Assembly: GCA_041629655.1 (NCBI GenBank) | Contig: JBFKMV010000115.1 | Coordinates: forward strand, 1-16,254 | Reading direction: 5' to 3' | From: JBFKMV01 sp041629655 | Lineage (GTDB): Bacteria; Acidobacteriota; Polarisedimenticolia; Polarisedimenticolales; Polarisedimenticolaceae | Length of the DNA stretch: 16,254 nt | In this document: positions 13,201 through 16,254 of the stretch, piece after piece | Numbering within the stretch: the first letter of the stretch is position 1 | Layout: the number at the start of each line of letters is the position of its first letter | Position numbers and translations under genes: made by a program | Notes under the pieces: model-generated | Database searches by the model: none | The model's input: only the letters and a program-made list of their open reading frames with translations | Told to the model about the DNA's origin: nothing

Positions 13201-14614
13201 GCCCACGGATCCCGCGGGCGGGACGCCGATCAGCCTGAGCGACGATTCGTCGCAGGAGATCACGCTCACGGGTGGCGCGACGGTGTCGCTGTACGGGGTC
13301 GATTACGGCAGCTTCTTCGTGGGCAGCAACGGGTACGTCACGTTTACGGGCGGCGACAGCGACTACACCGAGACCGTGGCCGATCATTTCAGTCTGCCCC
13401 GGATCTCGGCGCTGTTCGACGACCTCAACCCGGCGGCCGGCGGCACGATCGGCTGGCAGCAACTGGCCGACCGGGTCGTCGTGACCTACCAGGGCGTGCC
13501 GGAGTACAGCACCTCGAACAGCAACACGTTCCAGATCGAGATGCTGTTCGACGGCACGATCAACATCAACTACCTGGACATCGCGGCGGTCGACGGACTG
13601 GCCGGCCTGTCCGCGGGGAACGGGGTGTCGCCGGACTTCTTCGAGACCGATCTCTCGGCGCAACCCGCCTGCGGGGGCGAGAGCTGCTTCGACGGCAGTC
13701 TGAACAACGGCGAGACACGCATCGACTGCGGCGGCCCGAACTGCCCGGCCTGCGAGTGCGACTCCGCTGCCGCGTGCGAGGACCTCGAGTTCTGTAACGG
13801 CACCGAAACCTGCGACGCCTTCGGCAGCTGCGTGTCCAGCGGCGATCCCTGCGCGCCCGGCTTCGTCTGCGACGAGCAGTTCGACACCTGCCTGGGCTGT
13901 GACGACGACGGGGTCTGCGAGCGCGGCGAGGACTGCGGCAACTGTCCCAACGACTGCATCAGCGGCACCGACCCGCTGTGCGGCGACGGCGTCTGCGAGG
14001 CGGCCAGCGGCGAGGACTGCATCTCCTGCCCGTCGGACTGCAACGGCGTCCAGAAGGGCAACCCGGCCAGCCGCTACTGCTGCGGCGACGGGACGATCGG
14101 CGAGAATCCGGTCGACTGCAGCGACGCCCGCTGCAACGCCGACGGCAACACCTGCGAGGCGGCGCCGGTGCTCAGCTACTGCTGCGGGGACGGGACCTGC
14201 GAGGACATCGAGACCCTCGGCAACTGCAGCCCCGACTGCACGCCGGCGGTGCCCGCGGAAGCGGGGCAAGCGCAGCCGCTGATGGTCACCGGGTACGACC
14301 GCGCGACCGGGACGCTGTCACTGAGCTTCGGCGTGCCCTGCTCGGCGACCGGGCACGTCATCGAGTACGGCCCGCTGACCCGCGCCGACCTGGCCAGCTA
14401 CAACTGGACCGGGCAGGAGTGCGGCGTCGGCATGAGCGGCGTCCACGACTGGAACCTGGCCGGAACGCCGGATTCGATGTTTTTCGTGATCGTCGGCAAC
14501 AACGGCGCCCACGAGGGATCCTACGGCCTGCGCAGCAACGGCCAGGAGCGCGGCGAGGACGCCTCCTCGGCGAGCTGTCCGTACGTGCAGAACCTGCCCT
14601 ACGCCTGTCAGTAG
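10259..14614 (+). CDS. Secreted multidomain S8 (subtilisin-family) serine protease (1451 aa)
   Basis: ATG 10259 follows a GGGGGGA ribosome-binding site. Residues 1-24 are a signal peptide cut after AWA. Residues about 130-290 look like prodomain, with two inhibitor-like halves. The catalytic domain spans about 295-595: D312 (SFDAGF), H339 (DSHGTAC), a probable oxyanion asparagine at N437 (SNSGNQ) and S510 (GGTSGATP), as in KP43-like subtilisins. Then come a beta-sandwich typical of these proteases (about 600-725, closing with FALVVSG), an Ig-like domain (728-843), a fibronectin-like domain (845-940) and a beta-sandwich with VGSNGYVTF and ALFDDLNP (941-1136). A region of 33 cysteines fills 1138-1327, and a C-terminal domain (1338-1451) ends YVQNLPYACQ. 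The protein is exported and presumably degrades external protein. The triad looks complete, so activity is likely. The acidic-protein gene follows after 145 bases. Confidence 0.92.
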   Translation: MHQPSVRLAWVGVCLTVAIASAWAGPALVVEPVDGGGVQLRIGDEAPFHRTTDVVTAERAYRVAGSGDRVALWTETAADGRSVPHYALGLGGAPLGAAVATSYRLRLRHGEFDPSVGVPRVEPGLEAASDVKLHLVQFRTQPLPSYRDALVSLGGVVRGFIPGHAHIVEMAPGVRARVASLEFVRWVGPYQPAYRLEEALRAPVEQLRKQFPQQRYSILLFESGEEHLRSVAKRLDALGGKVQAKKAGKFLINATLTPEQLLGVVRWDDVAFIDRWSPLERDMDIVRSQGGADYLETVAGYTGLGVRGESFDAGFQLNHPDFASRPPLEHGGPVGLDSHGTACLGICFGDGTGDAQARGLLPDGQPIAADYNNIGLSGSTRYDHTGELLQPPYEAVFQTASVGSARTTQYTTISADHDTLLFDWGVLHCQSQSNSGNQDSRPQAWAKNVVSGGAFNHYDTADTADDCWCSTASIGPATDGRIKPDLSFFYDSTYTTYTTSGGYGQFGGTSGATPSICGHFGLFFQMWSDGIFGNEVDPTGSVFENRPKMTTAKAFLINTAEQYPFSGQTADMTRVHQGWGVPSVRNLWDLRDNVSFIDESVLLTNTESVEFNTFVDPGEPAMRVTMTYADPAGNPAASQHRINDLSLKVTSPSGTIYHGNVGLLDGNWSQPGGSPNTYDTVENVFVENPEQGLWVVQVTASELVQDGHVETPQLDADFALVVSGAFLTTCTSDGKLNLDGAKYACEDAATIRVVDCDLNTDDNTIETTTVTIDSTTEPGGETVLLTETAAGSATFRGTIPVSETDAAGTLHVTEGDTVTATYVDADDGMGGVNVSKTDQAIVDCTPPVISNVQTADVQPRSATVTFDTDEPARGTVRYGLACASLDLVADGSGFVTAHSILLGGLSDDATYYYAVDAEDEVGNASSDDAGGSCYSFSTPEIPDFFTEFFASDNDTDFLRLSFTPVGSADFYAGCSETIASLPTDPAGGTPISLSDDSSQEITLTGGATVSLYGVDYGSFFVGSNGYVTFTGGDSDYTETVADHFSLPRISALFDDLNPAAGGTIGWQQLADRVVVTYQGVPEYSTSNSNTFQIEMLFDGTININYLDIAAVDGLAGLSAGNGVSPDFFETDLSAQPACGGESCFDGSLNNGETRIDCGGPNCPACECDSAAACEDLEFCNGTETCDAFGSCVSSGDPCAPGFVCDEQFDTCLGCDDDGVCERGEDCGNCPNDCISGTDPLCGDGVCEAASGEDCISCPSDCNGVQKGNPASRYCCGDGTIGENPVDCSDARCNADGNTCEAAPVLSYCCGDGTCEDIETLGNCSPDCTPAVPAEAGQAQPLMVTGYDRATGTLSLSFGVPCSATGHVIEYGPLTRADLASYNWTGQECGVGMSGVHDWNLAGTPDSMFFVIVGNNGAHEGSYGLRSNGQERGEDASSASCPYVQNLPYACQ
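13670..14242 (+). repeat. Cysteine-rich repeats in the protease stalk
   Basis: Residues 1138-1327 hold 33 cysteines. The recognisable unit is CGDGxC followed by an acidic stretch and EDCxxCPxDC, complete at 1241-1261 and close to complete at 1214-1233; diverged copies with a CCGDG start lie at 1274-1287 and 1308-1327. Such units are disulfide-rich spacers in secreted bacterial proteins. The pattern is too irregular for simple DNA-level duplication. Confidence 0.65.
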
Positions 14615-14621
14615 GCCGTCC

Positions 14622-14639
14622 GGCCCGCCCGCTCGGGCC
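14622..14639 (+). terminator. GC-rich stem-loop after the protease gene
   Basis: GGCCCG (14622-14627) and CGGGCC (14634-14639) form a perfect six-base stem with a six-base loop, starting eight bases after the protease stop. There is no T-run, so it may only pause or protect the message. If it terminates, the acidic-protein gene needs its own promoter, which I could not identify in 14640-14746. Confidence 0.3.
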
Positions 14640-14746
14640 CCGGCATTCGCCCGCAAGCCCGAAGGACTTTCTCCATCAGGGCCCTCTTACCACCGAAGCC
14701 CCTCGACAGCCGAGCCTCGAGCCGTGTGGCCGGTTCCTGACGGGGC

Positions 14747-14754
14747 AAGGAGGT
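14747..14754 (+). promoter_or_regulatory. Near-perfect Shine-Dalgarno sequence
   Basis: AAGGAGGT lies five bases before ATG 14760. It is the strongest ribosome-binding site in the window and fixes the start of the acidic protein, suggesting high translation. Confidence 0.85.
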
Positions 14755-14759
14755 AAGCG

Positions 14760-15629
14760 ATGAACGTGCGATTCCGTAACGGAGTGTTTCCCTTGCTCGC
14801 GGTCCTGGTTCTCGCCGTCGGCGGGGCATTCGCCGGTGAAGAGCCCGACTGCCCGGTGGAGTTCGCGGACGCGGAGTTCTTCATCGAGATCAACGCCACG
14901 GACGGCGACGCGGGCGTCCAGCTGATGCTCGACGGTGTGGGCTGGAACGAGCTCGAGATGACCGACCCGCTCGGCAACGTGATCCTCGAGGTCAGCGCAT
15001 CGGCCGGCGCGGGAGGCAGCATCGGCCTCCAGGGGCTGACCGAGTTCTTCTTCGAAAGCGCCGAGCCGTCGTTCGACGATCAGACGCTCCAGGAGCTGCT
15101 GGATCTGTTCCCGGAGGGTGAGTACGAGTTCTCGGGGCTGACCACCGAGGGCGAGGAGATCTGCGGAACCGCCGAGCTGACGCACAACATCCCGGCCGAG
15201 CCGGAGCCCGAGGTGGAGGTCGAGGACGAGGACGAGGTCGAGATCTGCTGGGACGCGGTCGAGGATCCCTTCGACGACCCGAACGGCGCCGAGGTCGGGG
15301 ACGAGATCGAGATCGACATGTACCGCGTCATCGTCGAGGCGCTCGACGAGGAGGGAGAGGGCCTGGAGACGCTGGATGTGGAGCTCCCTTCCGACGCGTT
15401 GTGCATGTCGCTCCCGGAGGAGTTCCTCGCGTTGAGCCCCGCGGGCGAGTTCAAGTTCGAGGTCATCGCGACGGAGGAAAGCGGCAACCAGACCATCTTC
15501 GAGGGTGAGTTCGCGCTCGACGACGACGACGACGATGACGATGACGACGATGATGACGACGACGACGACGACGAGCGATCAGGTCACGAACGGAACACCC
15601 GGGCCGGCCGCACGCCGCGGGCCGGGTAA
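14760..15629 (+). CDS. Acidic exported protein with fibronectin-like domain and poly-Asp run (289 aa)
   Basis: Residues 1-25 are a signal peptide cut after AFA. Residues about 36-145 form a first domain containing INATDGDAGVQLMLDG and LTEFFFESAEPSFDD, ending at ELTHNIP. Residues about 148-253 resemble a fibronectin type III domain, closing with EFKFEVIATEESGNQTIFEG. I recall this two-part arrangement in small extracellular proteins of environmental bacteria, usually ending where the second domain ends. Here there are 36 extra residues: 18 consecutive aspartates (254-271) and an 18-residue basic, arginine-rich tail. An insertion-like acidic loop at 147-160 adds more Glu/Asp, making the mature protein extremely acidic. 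Calcium or cation binding outside the cell is plausible but inferred. The protease gene lies 145 bases upstream on the same strand; the downstream neighbour is convergent. Confidence 0.85.
   Translation: MNVRFRNGVFPLLAVLVLAVGGAFAGEEPDCPVEFADAEFFIEINATDGDAGVQLMLDGVGWNELEMTDPLGNVILEVSASAGAGGSIGLQGLTEFFFESAEPSFDDQTLQELLDLFPEGEYEFSGLTTEGEEICGTAELTHNIPAEPEPEVEVEDEDEVEICWDAVEDPFDDPNGAEVGDEIEIDMYRVIVEALDEEGEGLETLDVELPSDALCMSLPEEFLALSPAGEFKFEVIATEESGNQTIFEGEFALDDDDDDDDDDDDDDDDDDERSGHERNTRAGRTPRAG
15519..15572 (+). repeat. GAC/GAT trinucleotide repeat coding for 18 aspartates
   Basis: Eighteen consecutive codons are GAC or GAT (four GAT among them), in frame near the end of the acidic-protein gene. 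Changes in copy number would keep the frame. The run is imperfect at the third base, which argues for selection on the protein or an old expansion, not a fresh one. Confidence 0.9.
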
Positions 15630-15637
15630 CCAATGAC

Positions 15638-15658
15638 GGGTTCGGAAGTCCCGAACTC
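15638..15658. terminator. Stem-loop between convergent genes
   Basis: GTTCGG (15640-15645) and CCGAAC (15651-15656) form a perfect six-base stem with a five-base loop, extendable to eight pairs with one G-T pair. It sits in the 39-base gap between the convergent acidic-protein and SGNH-like genes, where it could end both transcripts. It lacks a T-run. Confidence 0.4.
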
Positions 15659-15668
15659 GAGCGAGATG

Positions 15669-16254
15669 CTACGGGTGGGAGGGTGAGCGCTGTCCGGCGG
15701 AGGCGCTCTCCTCCCGCCCCTCGTAGTACCGCCCCAACACCTCGGCGACCACCCGGTGCCCGTTCTGGTTCCAGTGGCCGTCACCCTCGAGGAACAGCAG
15801 CCGGTCGTAATCCTCCGCCTTGGCCTCGTCGAACCCGGCCTTGAGATCGAGGTAGGCGATACCCCGTTCGGCAAGATAGCCGCGGAGACGCCGCTCGAGG
15901 CCCGACTGGTCGAGGATCAGGTCCGCGGGGTAGCCGAAGACGTGGGACTGCTTGGCCAGCAGCCACTCGTTGCCCCATGAGAACTGGAGCGGCGCGAGCG
16001 TGACGGTGAGCCGGATCCCGCGCTGTTTCAAGAACTCGTCGAGGTCGCCGATCACGGCCAGGGTCTTGTCCACGTTCCTGGTCAGCCTCGGGGGCCACGT
16101 GGCGGGGTCGGCAGAGAGCAGCCGGGTCTCGCCGGCGTGGCAGGTGTGCTCGAGGTCCTGGTGGTACCACTTGCCGCCGTACCACAACGCCGTGCGCGCC
16201 AGCAGCAGATGCTCCATCAGCCACGGGACCTTGTTGGCCGGCCCCTCCTCGACC
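15669..16254 (-). CDS. SGNH-hydrolase-like protein, C-terminal part (start beyond the window)
   Basis: The frame is open to the right edge, with 12 coding-like codons before the first internal ATG at 16217, so the true start is probably outside the window. About 194 residues are visible. The middle (NVDKTLAVIGDLDEFLKQRG, then LTVTLAPLQFSWGNEWLL) looks like the core of SGNH/GDSL folds of the AlgJ/AlgX sort. Near the end, FLEGDGHWNQNGHRVVAEVL is the block V signature carrying the catalytic Asp and His of the D-x-x-H motif (D and H of GDGHW). The nucleophile serine block would be upstream and cannot be checked. Relatives modify cell-surface polysaccharides, for example by O-acetylation, often next to an MBOAT acyltransferase; none is visible. 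It may therefore open onto a polysaccharide locus to the right. Confidence 0.8.
   Translation of the reverse strand, partial: VEEGPANKVPWLMEHLLLARTALWYGGKWYHQDLEHTCHAGETRLLSADPATWPPRLTRNVDKTLAVIGDLDEFLKQRGIRLTVTLAPLQFSWGNEWLLAKQSHVFGYPADLILDQSGLERRLRGYLAERGIAYLDLKAGFDEAKAEDYDRLLFLEGDGHWNQNGHRVVAEVLGRYYEGREESASAGQRSPSHP

Noticed and set aside
10232..14269. A 1345-codon open frame on the minus strand opposite the protease
   Set aside because: It is a low-complexity Val/Ala/Arg/Gly-rich shadow caused by high GC. The plus strand carries the clear S8 catalytic residues, signal peptide and cysteine repeats.
15519..15629. Frameshift after the poly-Asp run hiding a different C-terminus
   Set aside because: The other two frames after the run give no recognisable continuation, and a trinucleotide repeat does not shift frame by slippage of whole units.

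Overview
The window is a GC-rich stretch (clearly above 60% G+C by eye) of a bacterial chromosome. The mix of Sec-secreted multidomain proteins, a dihaem cytochrome c, an AlgX/AlgJ-type SGNH protein and a VgrG-like spike module points to a Gram-negative bacterium. Several secreted domain families look like ones I associate with uncultivated Acidobacteriota, Myxococcota and Krumholzibacteriota relatives; this is recollection and does not fix the taxon. There are ten protein-coding genes, two of them cut by the window edges. I see no RNA gene, insertion sequence or CRISPR array. No gap between genes exceeds 230 bases.

Layout. Minus strand, 1-607: N-terminal part of an exported c-type cytochrome running off the left edge. 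Minus strand, 828-1178: a 116-residue protein of unknown function, apparently read from a leaderless transcript. Plus strand, 1309-5873: a two-gene operon of exported proteins, first a 177-residue beta-rich protein, then a 1336-residue protein that places a complete VgrG/gp27-gp5-like spike module behind a Sec signal peptide, between fibre-like domains. Minus strand, 5890-7695: a divergent member of the SelO/YdiU pseudokinase AMPylase family. Plus strand, 7838-9457: an alpha/beta hydrolase fused to a polytopic membrane domain, again apparently leaderless. Minus strand, 9500-10030: a small polytopic membrane protein. Plus strand, 10259-14614: a very large secreted subtilisin-family protease with a chain of accessory domains including a cysteine-rich stalk. 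Plus strand, 14760-15629: an acidic exported protein with an 18-residue poly-aspartate run near its end. Minus strand, 15669-16254: C-terminal part of an SGNH-hydrolase-like protein running off the right edge.

The genes do not form one pathway. The common theme is the envelope and exterior: at least five of the ten products carry Sec signal peptides and two more are membrane proteins. The most unusual object is the exported VgrG-like fibre at 1863-5873, which has no contractile-injection or type VI secretion gene beside it and is paired with a small secreted protein. The second is the SelO-like protein, whose nucleotide-binding lysine appears to be replaced while the metal-binding D-N and D-Y-G motifs remain. 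At the regulatory level, two genes share the arrangement TAGAAT, six bases, ATG, which predicts transcripts starting at the start codon.
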